Assembly: GCF_020172665.1 (NCBI RefSeq)
Contig: NZ_CP083985.1
Span: forward strand, 2,720,223 to 2,780,508
Direction of reading: 5' to 3'
Source of the DNA: [Mycobacterium] zoologicum
GTDB lineage: Bacteria; Actinomycetota; Actinomycetes; Mycobacteriales; Mycobacteriaceae
Length of the DNA stretch: 60,286 nt
Positions within the stretch are counted from its first letter, which is position 1, and each line of letters begins with the position of its first letter. The notes under the pieces were generated by a model that had not been told where the DNA came from, did not search any database, and saw nothing but the letters and a program-made list of their open reading frames with translations. Shown here piece by piece: positions 26,279 through 36,420 of the stretch. A program made the position numbers and the translations under genes.

Positions 26279-27153
26279 TGCGCCGCCCACCACCCGGATG
26301 CGATCTCGCCCCGGGCGACCAGCTCCGAGGGGCCGCGCAGAAAGCTGGTGGCCTCGGTGACGGTGACGATGACCTGCCCGCCGGGAATGTCGACCCGCAG
26401 GGTGCCGGTCGACGCGCCGACGTGCGCAAGGGCGGCCACCGTCGCGGCCACCGTTCCGGTGCCGCAGGACCGGGTCTCCCCGACCCCGCGCTCGTGCACC
26501 CGCATCGACACCCCACCGTCGCGCGGTGCGGTCAGGATCTCCACGTTGACGCCGTCCGGGAACTGGGCGGCGTCGAATGACACCGGTGCGGCCACGTCCA
26601 GGGCGGCCAGGTCGGCGGCCGAGAAGTCTTCGACCACACACGCCAGATGCGGGTTGCCGACGTCGACGGCCAGCCCGGCGAACCTCCGACCGCCGACGGT
26701 CGCTTCGAACGCCGGTCCCCCGCTCCCGAACTCGTTGGCCTTGCCCATGTCCACGGTGACCTCGGCCCGGACGTCGTCGGCGTGGTGCACCACCACCGGC
26801 CGTGCTCCAGCGCGCGAGCCGACCACGAACTCGTCCCTGGACTCCAGACCGGTGGCCCGCAGGTAGTGCGCGAACACCCGGACCCCGTTGCCGCACATCT
26901 CGGCGATCGAGCCGTCGGCGTTGCGGTAGTCCATGAACCAGTCGCCGACCGCCACTCCCTCGGGTAGCGCCTCGAGCACCCCGGCATCCACCAGCGCTCC
27001 GGCGGTGGTCACCCGCAGCAGGCCGTCGGCGCCCAGGCCGCGGCGCCGGTCGCAGAGCGCGGCCACCGCGGCGGGCGTCAGATCCACGTCGACACCCAGA
27101 TCGGGCAGCACGACGAAGTCGTTCTGGGTGCCGTGGCCCTTGGCGAAATTCAC
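26275..27153 (-). CDS. dapF: Diaminopimelate epimerase
   Basis: Interconverts LL- and meso-diaminopimelate for lysine and peptidoglycan synthesis; dapA of the same pathway is also in the window. The 292-residue protein has both active-site Cys blocks, [14 protein letters not shown] (general acid/base) and [13 protein letters not shown], plus the start signature [19 protein letters not shown] 27153 begins four bases after the miaA stop and matches the M. tuberculosis N-terminus; the longer frame is miaA antisense shadow. Confidence 0.96.
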   Translation of the reverse strand: MNFAKGHGTQNDFVVLPDLGVDVDLTPAAVAALCDRRRGLGADGLLRVTTAGALVDAGVLEALPEGVAVGDWFMDYRNADGSIAEMCGNGVRVFAHYLRATGLESRDEFVVGSRAGARPVVVHHADDVRAEVTVDMGKANEFGSGGPAFEATVGGRRFAGLAVDVGNPHLACVVEDFSAADLAALDVAAPVSFDAAQFPDGVNVEILTAPRDGGVSMRVHERGVGETRSCGTGTVAATVAALAHVGASTGTLRVDIPGGQVIVTVTEATSFLRGPSELVARGEIASGWWAAQ

Positions 27154-27157
27154 TTGC

Positions 27158-28069
27158 TCAGGATACGTGCCGCCACGCGGCCAGCGCCGCGTCGAGCAGG
27201 CCGTCACCGGCGGCGTCGAGCCACTCGATGCGGTGATCCCGGCGGAACCAGGACCGCTGCCGGCGCACATAGCGGCGGGTGCCGATGAACGTCGGCTCGC
27301 GGGCTGCGGCTCCGTCGCCACCCGCGTCGAGGTCGGCGATCACCTGGGCGTAGCCCAGCGCCCTTCGGGCGGTGACCCCTTCGCGCAGGCCCACGGCCAG
27401 CAGCGCCTGCACCTCGGCGACCAGGCCCCGATCGAACATGGTGTCGGTGCGGGCGGCCAGTCGCTGGTCCAGAATGGCTGTGGCACAGTCCAATCCGATG
27501 ATGACGGTGTCCCAGCGGGGGGCGCCGATGCTGGGGGCGGACGCGGCGAACGGCTTGCCGGTCAGCTCCACCACCTCCAACGCCCGCACGATCCGCCGGG
27601 CATCGGTGGGCAGGATGGCCGCTGCGGCGGCCGGGTCGGCATCGGCGAGCTCGGCGTGCAGCGCCGCCACCCCGACCTCGGCGAGCCGCTGCTCGTAGCG
27701 GCCCCGCACCGCCGCGTCGGTGGCTGGGAACGCCCAGTCGTCCAGCAGCGCCTGCAGGTAGAGCATCGAACCGCCGACGATCACCGGTACGGCACCGCGG
27801 CGCGCGATCGCCTCCACGTCGGCGGCCGCGGCCTGCTGGTAGCGGGCGACGGTCGCGGTCGCGGTGACGTCGAGGACGTCGAGCTGATGATGCGGGATGC
27901 CGCCGCGCTCTGCCCGTGTCAGCTTGGCGGTGCCGATGTCCATGCCGCGGTAGAGCTGCATGGCGTCGGCATTAACAATCTCGGCTGATCTCCCCAGGTT
28001 CTCGGCGAGTTGCAGGGCCAGGGCCGATTTGCCGGTGCCGGTGGGCCCGACCACCGCGATCGGTCTCAC
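27158..28069 (-). CDS. miaA: tRNA dimethylallyltransferase
   Basis: Transfers a dimethylallyl group to A37 of tRNAs reading UNN codons; MiaB, also in this window, then methylthiolates it. The 303-residue protein has the P-loop [15 protein letters not shown] at the N-terminus, the [17 protein letters not shown] block, [23 protein letters not shown] and the C-terminal [17 protein letters not shown] 28069 overlaps the stop of the upstream gene (GTGA). Confidence 0.96.
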   Translation of the reverse strand: MRPIAVVGPTGTGKSALALQLAENLGRSAEIVNADAMQLYRGMDIGTAKLTRAERGGIPHHQLDVLDVTATATVARYQQAAAADVEAIARRGAVPVIVGGSMLYLQALLDDWAFPATDAAVRGRYEQRLAEVGVAALHAELADADPAAAAAILPTDARRIVRALEVVELTGKPFAASAPSIGAPRWDTVIIGLDCATAILDQRLAARTDTMFDRGLVAEVQALLAVGLREGVTARRALGYAQVIADLDAGGDGAAAREPTFIGTRRYVRRQRSWFRRDHRIEWLDAAGDGLLDAALAAWRHVS

Positions 28070-28734
28070 GGCTGCCAGACGCCGACGAAGTAGCCGACAC
28101 CGTAGGGCGCGTCCCGGTAGAGCTGGGTGGCGCTACGCGGCGAGCCCCCGGCCAGCCCGGCCAGTGCGGCGAACCCGGCTCGGCCGATGATCGAGGCCGG
28201 CAGTCCGATCAGGGCGCCGACGTCGCCGCCGGTCAGTGCGTCATCGAGGGCGCGCTGCGCCTCGACGTCGGCCGGACGGTGGCCGCCGGGTGCGGCGGCG
28301 GTCAGGGTGTTGGCGCCGTCGGCCACGACCAGCACCCCGATCGGCTCGGGCGCCAGGTCGATCTCGGCGCGCACTCGACGGCCCGCAGCGAATGCGACGT
28401 CGGGATCGGCGTGGGCGTGCACCACCACTTCAGCGTCCAGCCGGGCCTGACCGCGCATCCAGCCGGCGACCAGCGCGCACAACGGCAGGTCGACCGGTCG
28501 GTCGGCATCGCGCGAGAGCTGCACGGCCACATCGGCGCCGAATCCGGCGAACGTACCCACGCTGTCGGGTCCGTAGACCGCATCAGCCCCGGTGCCGAAG
28601 GCCACCCACCGCTGTGGCAGGGCCGCGACGGCGGCCAACGCCGCGGTCCGCAGCTCGGCCGCCTCGGTCGCGACGCCGGCCAGCTCGGGCACCAGCACCG
28701 GCGCCGACGGCACGATCGCTATCGGACCCAGCAT
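28066..28734 (-). CDS. LigB-like (class III extradiol dioxygenase fold) protein (Rv2728c-like)
   Basis: A 222-residue protein conserved next to miaA in mycobacteria. [16 protein letters not shown] at the N-terminus, [32 protein letters not shown] and [10 protein letters not shown] resemble the LigB/MEMO-like superfamily. It lacks obvious clustered His iron ligands, so enzymatic activity is uncertain. Translationally coupled to miaA. Confidence 0.75.
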   Translation of the reverse strand: MLGPIAIVPSAPVLVPELAGVATEAAELRTAALAAVAALPQRWVAFGTGADAVYGPDSVGTFAGFGADVAVQLSRDADRPVDLPLCALVAGWMRGQARLDAEVVVHAHADPDVAFAAGRRVRAEIDLAPEPIGVLVVADGANTLTAAAPGGHRPADVEAQRALDDALTGGDVGALIGLPASIIGRAGFAALAGLAGGSPRSATQLYRDAPYGVGYFVGVWQP

Positions 28735-28744
28735 GAGATCACAG

Positions 28745-29662
28745 CTAGCTCGTCACTGACGGCACCGGCGTTCCCCGGTCGGCGCCTCCGGCGTCGGCGA
28801 CGATCGTGGCGGCCTCACCGCGGGCCAACGCGGCCGTCGCGATGACGATCAGAACCACCCCGATGATCACCGCGACATCCTCGATCCCGCCGGCGTTGAT
28901 GTGCTCGTTGAGCAGCAGCACGCCCAGCACGCTGGCCACCAGCGGCTTGGCCACGGTCATGGTCGGCATAGAGGCTGTCAATGCGCCTGCGCGGAACGCC
29001 GACTGCTGGAAGATCATTCCGGCCAGGGTCGCCACCAGCCAAGGCACCACCACGGGCGACTCCAGCGCGTCTTCCAGGCCCTCGGCCTTGACCAGCTCCA
29101 CGAGGACCTTGGTCAGCAGCGCGAACACCGCCAGCGAAGCGCCGGCCACCACGGCCAGCAGGACCGCGGCCGCCGGCCGGCCCTTGAACTTGCGGGCGAA
29201 CAGCACGCAGCTCAGCAGGACCGCAGTCAGCACCACCGACACCACGATCCAGGTGGTCGCCGGCGCGTGTTGCTTGCCCTCTGTCGGGTCGCCGACGATC
29301 ACGACCACGGCCAGCGCGCCGGCCAACACGATCGCCCACATCCATTCCCAGTTGCTGACCCGGCGGTGGGTCAGCCAGGCGTACATGGGCAGCGCGAACA
29401 GCAGTGCGGTCACCTGCAGCCCGGTCACCAGCATTACCGAACCCACCGCCAATGCCGCCGCCTGCAGGGCGTAGTTGGCCACCGCCGCCGCACCACCACC
29501 CCACCACCGGGGGTCACGCAGCGACAGCCAGAACAGTCTCAGGTGGCCGACCTGCTGGTCGGTGATCTCCTGAGCGGACCGCTGACGGATCACGTCGCCG
29601 ATCGCGGACGCCAGTGCGGCGCACAACGCGAGCAGCGCCGCTATGAGATTCCCTGTCGACAT
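28745..29662 (-). CDS. DMT-superfamily integral membrane protein, paralogue 1 (Rv2729c-like)
   Basis: A 305-residue protein with about nine to ten hydrophobic helices and the start signature AALLALCAALASAIGDVIRQRSAQEI, shared with the next gene. The internal order (DPRWWGGG, LFALPMYAWLTHRRVS, FQQSAFRAGALTASMPTMTVAKPLVASVLGVLLLNE) is that of DMT/EamA-like transporters. Substrate unknown. It ends 10 bp before the LigB-like gene, so it probably leads that operon. ATG 29662 was chosen over an extension rich in Pro. Confidence 0.82.
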   Translation of the reverse strand: MSTGNLIAALLALCAALASAIGDVIRQRSAQEITDQQVGHLRLFWLSLRDPRWWGGGAAAVANYALQAAALAVGSVMLVTGLQVTALLFALPMYAWLTHRRVSNWEWMWAIVLAGALAVVVIVGDPTEGKQHAPATTWIVVSVVLTAVLLSCVLFARKFKGRPAAAVLLAVVAGASLAVFALLTKVLVELVKAEGLEDALESPVVVPWLVATLAGMIFQQSAFRAGALTASMPTMTVAKPLVASVLGVLLLNEHINAGGIEDVAVIIGVVLIVIATAALARGEAATIVADAGGADRGTPVPSVTS

Positions 29663-29720
29663 TCCCGCCCTTCCAACCGGCGCCACAATACCCGCCGGGC
29701 TCGCGATAACCGTGCAGCCG

Positions 29721-30599
29721 CTAAACGCCGGTGGGCACCGGATCGGCTCCACTGGCGGCCTCATCACGCGAGAGCACCGCGACGGAACAGACCAGGACGG
29801 CCACTGCCAGCGCCAGGATCAGCTCGGCCCCGTGGCTGGGTCGCAGCACCTCACCGAGCAGCACCATGCCCAGCGCGGCGGCCACCATCGGTTCCAGCAC
29901 CGTCATCGTCGGCAAGGACACCGTCAGCGCCCCGGCGCGGAACGACGACTGCTGGAAGACCATCCCGGCCACCGCGACCGCCGCGCACGCGTAGAGCTCC
30001 GGTGAGGCCAGCAGCGGCCGCAGACCGTGACCGATCAGCTCGACCACCCCCTTAGTCAGCACCGCGACGATGCCCCACGAGGTGGCCGACAGCACCGCGA
30101 GCAGCACCGCCGCAACCCGCCCGCCGTACATTCGGGCACCCAGCAGACACAGCACCACCACCGGCCCCAGCACTGCGAAGACCCAGAACCAGGTGAGCAG
30201 CGAGGCGTGGGCCTGGCCGGCCGTGGGGTGGCCGACGGTGATGATGACGGTCTCCGCCGCGACCAGCAGCGCTGCCCACAGCCAGACCGACCGGCCCAGC
30301 CGCCGACCGGACTGCCGCGCGCTGATCGGCAGGGCGAACAACAGGGAGGTCACCAACAGCGATTCCACCAGCAACACCGACCCCAGTCCGAGCGCGGTGG
30401 CCTGCAGGCCGAAACCGACTACCGCGACCAGGCTGCCCGCCCACCACCGCCGGTCGGCCAGCAGTCGGGCGAACAGCGCGATATGGCCGATCGACTCGTC
30501 GCCGACCGACTGGGCGCTGCGCTGGTGGATCACGTCGCTGATCGCGATGAACAGCGCCGCTCCCAGAGCGAGCAGCACGGCGATGGTCTCTTTGGCCAT
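29721..30599 (-). CDS. DMT-superfamily integral membrane protein, paralogue 2
   Basis: A 292-residue paralogue of the adjacent gene: the same start (ALGAALFIAISDVIHQRSAQSV), DRRWWAGS, LLFALPISARQSGRRL and FQQSSFRAGALTVSLPTMTVLEPMVAAALGMVLLGE blocks. It is a tandem duplication with substantial divergence, 58 bp upstream of paralogue 1. H37Rv, as recalled, has a single such gene here. Two similar subunits could form a heteromeric transporter. Confidence 0.82.
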   Translation of the reverse strand: MAKETIAVLLALGAALFIAISDVIHQRSAQSVGDESIGHIALFARLLADRRWWAGSLVAVVGFGLQATALGLGSVLLVESLLVTSLLFALPISARQSGRRLGRSVWLWAALLVAAETVIITVGHPTAGQAHASLLTWFWVFAVLGPVVVLCLLGARMYGGRVAAVLLAVLSATSWGIVAVLTKGVVELIGHGLRPLLASPELYACAAVAVAGMVFQQSSFRAGALTVSLPTMTVLEPMVAAALGMVLLGEVLRPSHGAELILALAVAVLVCSVAVLSRDEAASGADPVPTGV

Positions 30600-30745
30600 G
30601 GCCGGCCTCCTGAAGGTGCTTCACAGATGCGATGGGACACGCTACCGCCGCGGCCGGGAACTGCTTCAATACCCTTAGGCAGTTTGAAGGCGCCGCGGTG
30701 CGCGGCAGATGCGCGATGTCTGCGCGAAGGGTTAGGTGACGACGC

Positions 30746-32095
30746 ATGACCACGGACGGGACCACCGACAGCGGTTCGCCCACTCCCACGCCACGCCCGG
30801 GGCCTCGTCCCGGCCCTCGTCCCGGCCCTCGTGTCGGCCCCAAACCGGGGGCTCGGCCGCAGGTCGTCAGCCCACCGACCGCTGATCCGCACCGGTTCGG
30901 CCGTGTCGACGACGACGGTACGGTGTGGCTGATCACCTCCTCCGGCGAGCGGCAGATCGGCTCCTGGCAGGCCGGTGACCCCGACGCCGCGTTCGTGCAC
31001 TTCGGCCGGCGGTTCGACGATCTGAGCACCGAAGTCACCCTGCTCGAAGAGCGGCTGGCCTCCGGAAGCGGCGACGCCCGCAAGATCAAGGCGTCCGCGG
31101 CGGCGCTGGCCGAGTCACTGCCGACCGCCAGCGTCCTCGGTGACGTCGATGCACTCGCCGCGCGAATCGCAGCGGTCAGCGAGCATGCCGTCGCGGCCGC
31201 CGCGGAAAGCCGGGCGCACCGCGATGAGCAGCGCGCCGAAGCCACCGCGCGCAAGGAGGCGCTGGCGGCCGAAGCCGAGGAACTGGCGGCGAATTCGACC
31301 CAGTGGAAGTCCGCCGGCGACCGGTTGCGAACCATCCTGGAGGAATGGCGCACCATCACCGGGCTGGACCGCAGAACCGACGATGCGCTGTGGAAGCGTT
31401 ACGCCGCGGCCCGCGACGGCTTCAACCGGAGGCGCGGTTCGCACTTCGCCGACCTCGACCGCGGCCGCGCCGGGGCCCGCGAAGACAAGGAACGGCTGTG
31501 CAAGCGAGCCGAGGAACTGTCCAGTTCCACCGACTGGTCGGCCACCAGCGCGGTGTTCCGGGAGATGCTCACCACCTGGAAGGCGGCCGGGCGGGCGTCC
31601 AAGGACGTCGACGAGGCGCTGTGGCAGCGGTTCAAGGCCGCCCAGGACACGTTCTTCTCCGCCCGTAACGCCGCGAACGCCGAACGCGATGCCGAGTTCG
31701 AAGACAATGCCACCGCCAAGGAGGCCCTGCTCGCCGAGGCGGAGCGGATCGACCCGGCCAATCAGAATGCCGCCCGTGCGGCGTTGCGGTCGATCGTCAC
31801 CAAATGGGATGCGATCGGCAAGACACCCCGCGAGCGTTCCGCGGACCTGGAGCGGCGACTGCGCGCGGTGGAGAAGAAGGTGCGCGACGCCGGTGCCGCC
31901 GCCGACGCCGCCGTGGTGGACCCCGAGGCCGAGGCCCGGGCTGCCCAGTTCCGTTCTCGCGCCGAACAATTCGAGGCTCAGGCCACCAAGGCCCAAGCCG
32001 CCGGCCGGGACAAGGAGGCCGCGGAGGCCGCTGCCAGCGCAGCGCAGTGGCGGGAGTGGGCGCAGGCCGCCGAGCAGGCGCTGGGCAAGCGCTGA
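30746..32095 (+). CDS. DUF349 protein (Rv2731-like)
   Basis: A 449-residue cytoplasmic helical protein. The N-terminus has a repeated Pro-Gly-Pro-Arg stretch (four [12 protein letters not shown] units, encoded by near-identical direct repeats around 30795-30835), then a small beta domain ([23 protein letters not shown]), a helical region and three DUF349 repeats ([53 protein letters not shown]), each ending in LWxRFxxAxD-type helices. The C-terminus is an Ala/Glu/Gln coiled coil. Function is unknown; the family is linked to starvation or viability in mycobacteria. Confidence 0.88.
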   Translation: MTTDGTTDSGSPTPTPRPGPRPGPRPGPRVGPKPGARPQVVSPPTADPHRFGRVDDDGTVWLITSSGERQIGSWQAGDPDAAFVHFGRRFDDLSTEVTLLEERLASGSGDARKIKASAAALAESLPTASVLGDVDALAARIAAVSEHAVAAAAESRAHRDEQRAEATARKEALAAEAEELAANSTQWKSAGDRLRTILEEWRTITGLDRRTDDALWKRYAAARDGFNRRRGSHFADLDRGRAGAREDKERLCKRAEELSSSTDWSATSAVFREMLTTWKAAGRASKDVDEALWQRFKAAQDTFFSARNAANAERDAEFEDNATAKEALLAEAERIDPANQNAARAALRSIVTKWDAIGKTPRERSADLERRLRAVEKKVRDAGAAADAAVVDPEAEARAAQFRSRAEQFEAQATKAQAAGRDKEAAEAAASAAQWREWAQAAEQALGKR

Positions 32096-32097
32096 CT

Positions 32098-32688
32098 TCA
32101 GGAGTTCTTGCGGCCGTCCGGGTCGTCTGGGTCATCTGGGCCGTGTAAGCCGTCCAGCAGGTTTTTCGAGTGCAGCTCGACGGTGTTGCGCCGCCGCTCA
32201 GCCTCGGCGGCCAGTTGCAGCGCGGTGCGCGACCACACCACGCGGGCCCAGTGGAAGGTCAGCACGATCAGCGTGATCCAGGCCAGGATCAGTCCGATGC
32301 CCGGCCCCGGATGGCCCTGCGCGACGGTTTGGCGAGACCACACCGCCAGCAGCCCGGCCGCGCTGGCCACCGCCGAACCGGCCAGCGCCACCCAGGCCAC
32401 CGCCCAGCGCCGGGTCACCATCGCCAGCAGGGAGAACCCCACTCCGAACACCAGCGCCAGCCACATGAACACCCGTGACGGCAGCGTCACCATGGCCTCG
32501 TCGGCGCCGTTGCCGGCCATCAGCACGTCCCAACCGCGAACACTTCCGGTGTGCGGCAACAGAAACGACGCCACCAGCACGAACACGCAGATCAAGACGA
32601 CCAGTCCCCTGCCGCCGGGGTCGATCTCGCCTGCCACCCGGCGCTCGGCGGCCTCGATGTCGGCCCGGTAGGCGTCGAAGTCGCTCAC
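32098..32688 (-). CDS. Conserved membrane protein (Rv2732c-like)
   Basis: A 196-residue protein with four membrane helices ([81 protein letters not shown]), an N-terminal cytoplasmic helix ([17 protein letters not shown]) and an acidic Asp/Pro tail ([10 protein letters not shown]). The GTG start overlaps the miaB stop (GTGA), so translation is coupled. Function unknown. Confidence 0.85.
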   Translation of the reverse strand: MSDFDAYRADIEAAERRVAGEIDPGGRGLVVLICVFVLVASFLLPHTGSVRGWDVLMAGNGADEAMVTLPSRVFMWLALVFGVGFSLLAMVTRRWAVAWVALAGSAVASAAGLLAVWSRQTVAQGHPGPGIGLILAWITLIVLTFHWARVVWSRTALQLAAEAERRRNTVELHSKNLLDGLHGPDDPDDPDGRKNS

Positions 32689-34145
32689 GACGCGGCCCCC
32701 GGCATCTTCGGCATGCCCAGCCCGACACCGGGCGGCGGGCCGGCCAGGCTGTCGCCGGCCCTGGTGCGCCGATGGTGCAGCAAAGGCCCGTCGGCCAGCA
32801 GGTGATGCGGCGCCGCTCCGGTCACCGTCGTGGTGACCACGTCGCCCGGGCGCACCTGCGACGCACCCGGGGCGAAGTGCACCAGTCTGCCATCGCGGGC
32901 GCGACCGCTCATCCGCGCCGTCTGGGCGTCCTTGCGGCCCTCCCCGACTGCCACCAGAAGCTCGACGGTGCGGCCGACCTGTGCCTTGTTCTCGTCCCAC
33001 GAGATCTGTTCCTGCAGCTCGATCAGGCGGTCATAGCGTTCCTGCACAACCGCTTTGGGCAGCTGGTCGGGCAGTTCGGCCGCCGGTGTACCGGGCCGCT
33101 TGGAGTACTGGAAGGTGAACGCGGCCGAGAAGCGGGCGGTGGCCACCACATCGAGGGTGTCTTGGAAGTCCCGCTCGGTCTCACCGGGGAATCCGACGAT
33201 CAGGTCGGTGGTGATCGCCGCGTCCGGGATGGCGGCCCGAACCCGCTCCAGGATGCCCAGGTAGCGCTCGGCGCGGTAGGAGCGGCGCATTGCCTTCAGG
33301 ATCGCATCAGAGCCGGACTGCAGCGGCATGTGCAGGGCCGGACAGACATTCGGTGTCTGCGCCATCGCCTCGATGACGTCGTCGGTGAACTCGGCCGGAT
33401 GCGGGGAGGTGAAGCGGACCCGTTCCAGGCCGTCGACTGTGCCGCAGGCCCGCAGTAGCGCGGCGAACGCGCCACGGTCGCGTGGCAGTTCCGGATCGGC
33501 GAACGACACCCCGTAGGCGTTGACGTTCTGGCCCAGCAGCGTCACCTCGACCACGCCGTCGGCGACCAGCGCGCGGATCTCGGCGAGGATGTCGTCGGGA
33601 CTGCGGTCGACCTCACGGCCCCGCAGGGACGGGACGATGCAGAACGTGCAGGTGTTGTTGCAGCCCACCGAGATCGACACCCAGGCCGAATAGGCCGAGT
33701 CCCGGGCGGCGGGCAGCGATGACGGGAACTCGCGCAGCGCCTCGACGATCTCGACCTGAGCTGTCCGATTGTGCCGTGCCCGCTCCAGCAGTGCCGGCAG
33801 TGAGCCGAGGTTGTGCGTGCCGAACACCACGTCGACCCAGGGGGCCCGGCTCAGCACGCCGTCCTTGTCCTTCTGGGCCAGGCAGCCGCCGACAGCGATC
33901 TGCATATCGGGGTTGCTGCGCTTGTTCGGCGCCAGGTGGCTGAGGTTGCCGTACAGCTTGTTGTCGGCGTTCTCACGCACCGCGCAGGTGTTGAACACCA
34001 CCAGATCGGCATCAGCGCCCTCGGCAGCCCGGCGGTAACCGGCGGACTCCAGCATGCCAGCGATGCGTTCGGAGTCGTGAACGTTCATCTGACAGCCGTA
34101 GGTGCGCACCTCATAGGTGCGAGTCGGTAGCGTCGTCGCACTCAC
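32685..34145 (-). CDS. miaB: tRNA-2-methylthio-N6-dimethylallyladenosine synthase
   Basis: Radical-SAM methylthiotransferase acting on i6A37 in tRNA after MiaA. The 486-residue protein has the three N-terminal cluster Cys residues ([24 protein letters not shown]), the radical SAM motif [15 protein letters not shown], and a C-terminal TRAM domain ([35 protein letters not shown]). A Pro/Gly-rich tail follows. GTG 34145 is divergent from the glu operon with a 39-bp gap. Confidence 0.95.
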   Translation of the reverse strand: MSATTLPTRTYEVRTYGCQMNVHDSERIAGMLESAGYRRAAEGADADLVVFNTCAVRENADNKLYGNLSHLAPNKRSNPDMQIAVGGCLAQKDKDGVLSRAPWVDVVFGTHNLGSLPALLERARHNRTAQVEIVEALREFPSSLPAARDSAYSAWVSISVGCNNTCTFCIVPSLRGREVDRSPDDILAEIRALVADGVVEVTLLGQNVNAYGVSFADPELPRDRGAFAALLRACGTVDGLERVRFTSPHPAEFTDDVIEAMAQTPNVCPALHMPLQSGSDAILKAMRRSYRAERYLGILERVRAAIPDAAITTDLIVGFPGETERDFQDTLDVVATARFSAAFTFQYSKRPGTPAAELPDQLPKAVVQERYDRLIELQEQISWDENKAQVGRTVELLVAVGEGRKDAQTARMSGRARDGRLVHFAPGASQVRPGDVVTTTVTGAAPHHLLADGPLLHHRRTRAGDSLAGPPPGVGLGMPKMPGAAS

Positions 34146-34170
34146 CCGGCCATGGTACGGCGCTGCTGGG

Positions 34171-34176
34171 TAGGCT
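34171..34176 (+). promoter_or_regulatory. -10 box of the gluABCD operon
   Basis: TAGGCT lies 8 nt before ATG 34185, suggesting a leaderless operon mRNA and supporting that start over the internal Met 10 codons later. Confidence 0.45.
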
Positions 34177-34184
34177 CATAACCC

Positions 34185-34943
34185 ATGACCAGCGGCGGAG
34201 CCGATCCGGTGCCGATGATCGCCATCCGAGACGTGAACAAGCACTTCGGTGGCCTGCATGTCCTCAAAGACATCACCCTCGAGGTGGCCTGCGGCGAGGT
34301 GGTGGCGATCCTCGGCCCGTCCGGCTCGGGAAAATCCACCCTCTGCCGCACCATCAATCGGCTCGAGACCGTCGACTCCGGCCTCATCACCATCGACGGC
34401 GAACCGCTGCCCGCCGAGGGCGCGGCGCTGGCCCGACTGCGCGCCCAGGTCGGGATGGTCTTCCAGTCCTTCAATCTGTTTCCGCACAAGAGTGTCCTGG
34501 ACAACGTCACACTGGCTCCGATGAAGGTGCACAAGACCCCCCGCGACCAGGCTCGGCTGCGGGCGATGGCACTGCTGGAGCGGGTCGGCGTGGCCGATCA
34601 GGCCCACAAGCACCCCGCCCAGCTCTCCGGCGGGCAGCAGCAGCGGGTGGCGATCGCCCGCTCGCTGGCGATGGACCCCAAGGTGATGCTGTTCGACGAG
34701 CCCACCAGCGCGCTGGACCCGGAGATGATCAGCGAAGTCCTGGACGTGATGACCACGCTGGCGCGCGACGGGATGACGATGGTGGTGGTCACCCACGAGA
34801 TGGGATTCGCGCGCCGCGCCGCCGACCGGGTGGTGTTCATGGCCGACGGCGCCATCGTCGAGGACGGCTCCCCCGCGGAGTTCTTCGACAGCCCGAAATC
34901 CGTTCGCGCCCAAGAGTTTCTCACCAAGGTGATCGGCCACTGA
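34185..34943 (+). CDS. gluA: Amino-acid ABC transporter ATP-binding protein (GluA/GlnQ type)
   Basis: A 252-residue ATPase energising polar amino-acid import. Walker [11 protein letters not shown]-loop [23 protein letters not shown], signature [19 protein letters not shown], Walker [16 protein letters not shown] and H-loop [20 protein letters not shown] are all present; the 'FQSFNLFPH' and 'THEMGFAR' words are typical of the glutamate/glutamine subfamily. First gene of four overlapping genes. Equivalent operons sit near recX-recA in corynebacteria and fast-growing mycobacteria, but not in M. tuberculosis. Confidence 0.93.
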   Translation: MTSGGADPVPMIAIRDVNKHFGGLHVLKDITLEVACGEVVAILGPSGSGKSTLCRTINRLETVDSGLITIDGEPLPAEGAALARLRAQVGMVFQSFNLFPHKSVLDNVTLAPMKVHKTPRDQARLRAMALLERVGVADQAHKHPAQLSGGQQQRVAIARSLAMDPKVMLFDEPTSALDPEMISEVLDVMTTLARDGMTMVVVTHEMGFARRAADRVVFMADGAIVEDGSPAEFFDSPKSVRAQEFLTKVIGH

Positions 34944-35746
34944 TGCGGGCTCTGCACCTTCTGGCCCGGGTCTGCGCCGCGCTCGCGGCGCTGGCCGCTC
35001 CGATCACGGCCTGCACCGCCCACGACAGCGGAAGGATCACCGTCGGAGTCAAATTCGACCAGCCCGGCCTGGGCGTCAAGGAACCCGACGGGACGCTGCG
35101 CGGGTTCGACGTCGACGTGGCCCGCTACGTCGCCGGGCGGCTGGGTTATCCGCCCGATCGCATCACCTGGATCGAAGCGCCGTCCGGCCAACGCGAGACG
35201 CTGCTGCGCAACGGCCAGGTCGACTATGTGGTGGCCACCTACTCGATCACCGACAACCGGCGCCGCAAAGTCGACTTCGCCGGCCCCTACCTGCTCACCG
35301 GGCAGTCACTGCTGGTGCGCACCGACAACACCGACATCACTGGGACATCGTCGCTGCAGCACCACAAGAAGCTGTGTTCGGTGTCGGGCTCCACGCCGGC
35401 GCAGCGCATCAAGGACCGCTACCCGGGCGTGCAGCTGCAGCGCTACGACACCTACTCGGCCTGCGTGGAGGCATTGCGCAACAACGCAATCGATGCGGTG
35501 ACCACCGACGACGTGATCCTCGCCGGCTATGCCGCCCAAAGTCCCGGAGCGTTCAAGCTGGTGGGCGAGCCGTTCTCGGCGGAGAGCTACGGGATCGGGG
35601 TGCGCAAGGGCGACGACGCGCTGCGCACCCAGATCAACAATGCGCTCGTCGAGATGGAGAGCGACGGTTCGTGGCGGGCGTCGTTCGCGGCCAACTTCGG
35701 CGCCGCCGGGTTCGCGGTTCCCACCCCTCCGCCGATCGATCGATGA
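34943..35746 (+). CDS. gluB: Glutamate/glutamine-binding lipoprotein (GluB type)
   Basis: A 267-residue periplasmic-side binding protein. The N-terminus is a lipoprotein signal with lipobox ITAC (Cys24). The SBP family 3 domain follows: ITVGVKFDQPGLGVKEPDGTLRGFDVDVARYVAGRLGY, then RRKVDFAGPYLLTGQSLLVR and GEPFSAESYGIGVRKGDDALRTQINNAL. Its ATG overlaps the gluA TGA by one base. Confidence 0.93.
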   Translation: MRALHLLARVCAALAALAAPITACTAHDSGRITVGVKFDQPGLGVKEPDGTLRGFDVDVARYVAGRLGYPPDRITWIEAPSGQRETLLRNGQVDYVVATYSITDNRRRKVDFAGPYLLTGQSLLVRTDNTDITGTSSLQHHKKLCSVSGSTPAQRIKDRYPGVQLQRYDTYSACVEALRNNAIDAVTTDDVILAGYAAQSPGAFKLVGEPFSAESYGIGVRKGDDALRTQINNALVEMESDGSWRASFAANFGAAGFAVPTPPPIDR

Positions 35747-36420
35747 TGTTCGCCCAGAATCGCGGCCAGTTCCTCGAGGCGTTCACCGTCACCGTGGAGT
35801 TGGCGGTGCTGTCCGGCTTTTTCGCGCTGATACTCGGCACCGGTCTGGCCGCCATGCGGCTGGCTCCGGTGCCGGCCCTGCGGTGGCTTTCAGGCTGCTA
35901 TGTCCACCTGGTCCGCAATACGCCGCTGACGCTGCTGTTGCTGTTGTGCTCGTTCGGCCTGGCCCAGACCCTGGGGGTGACGCTGGTCGATTCGCAGTCG
36001 CCGACGTCGATCGATGACAGCAACTTTCGGCTGGCCGTGCTGGGACTGAGCGTCTACACCGCGTCTTTCGTGTGCGAGGCGGTGCGTTCCGGGGTCAACA
36101 CGGTGGGGATCGGGCAGGCCGAGGCGGCCCGCTCGCTAGGGCTGAGCTTCACCCAGAACCTGCGGATCATCTTGCTGCCCCAGGCTTTTCGCGCCGTGAT
36201 CATCCCGCTGGGCTCGGTGCTGATCGCGCTGAGCAAGAACACCACGCTGGCCTCGGCGATCGGTGTCGCCGAAGCGGCCCTGCTGATGAAGTCGATGACC
36301 GAGAACACCGCGGCCCTGCTCGCGGTCGGTGCGGCGTTCGCGGCCGGCTTCGTGGTGCTCACCCTGCCGCTGGGCCTGCTGTTCGGATATCTGGGCCGGC
36401 GCTGGGCGGTGACGCGATGA
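35743..36420 (+). CDS. gluC: Glutamate/glutamine ABC permease (GluC type)
   Basis: A 225-residue inner-membrane permease with about five helices and the EAA loop EAARSLGLSFTQNLRIILLPQAFR that contacts the ATPase. HLVRNTPLTLLLLL and NTTLASAIGVAEAALLMK are typical of the HisMQ family. ATG 35743 overlaps the gluB stop (ATGA); a second ATG follows at 35746. Confidence 0.92.
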   Translation: MMFAQNRGQFLEAFTVTVELAVLSGFFALILGTGLAAMRLAPVPALRWLSGCYVHLVRNTPLTLLLLLCSFGLAQTLGVTLVDSQSPTSIDDSNFRLAVLGLSVYTASFVCEAVRSGVNTVGIGQAEAARSLGLSFTQNLRIILLPQAFRAVIIPLGSVLIALSKNTTLASAIGVAEAALLMKSMTENTAALLAVGAAFAAGFVVLTLPLGLLFGYLGRRWAVTR

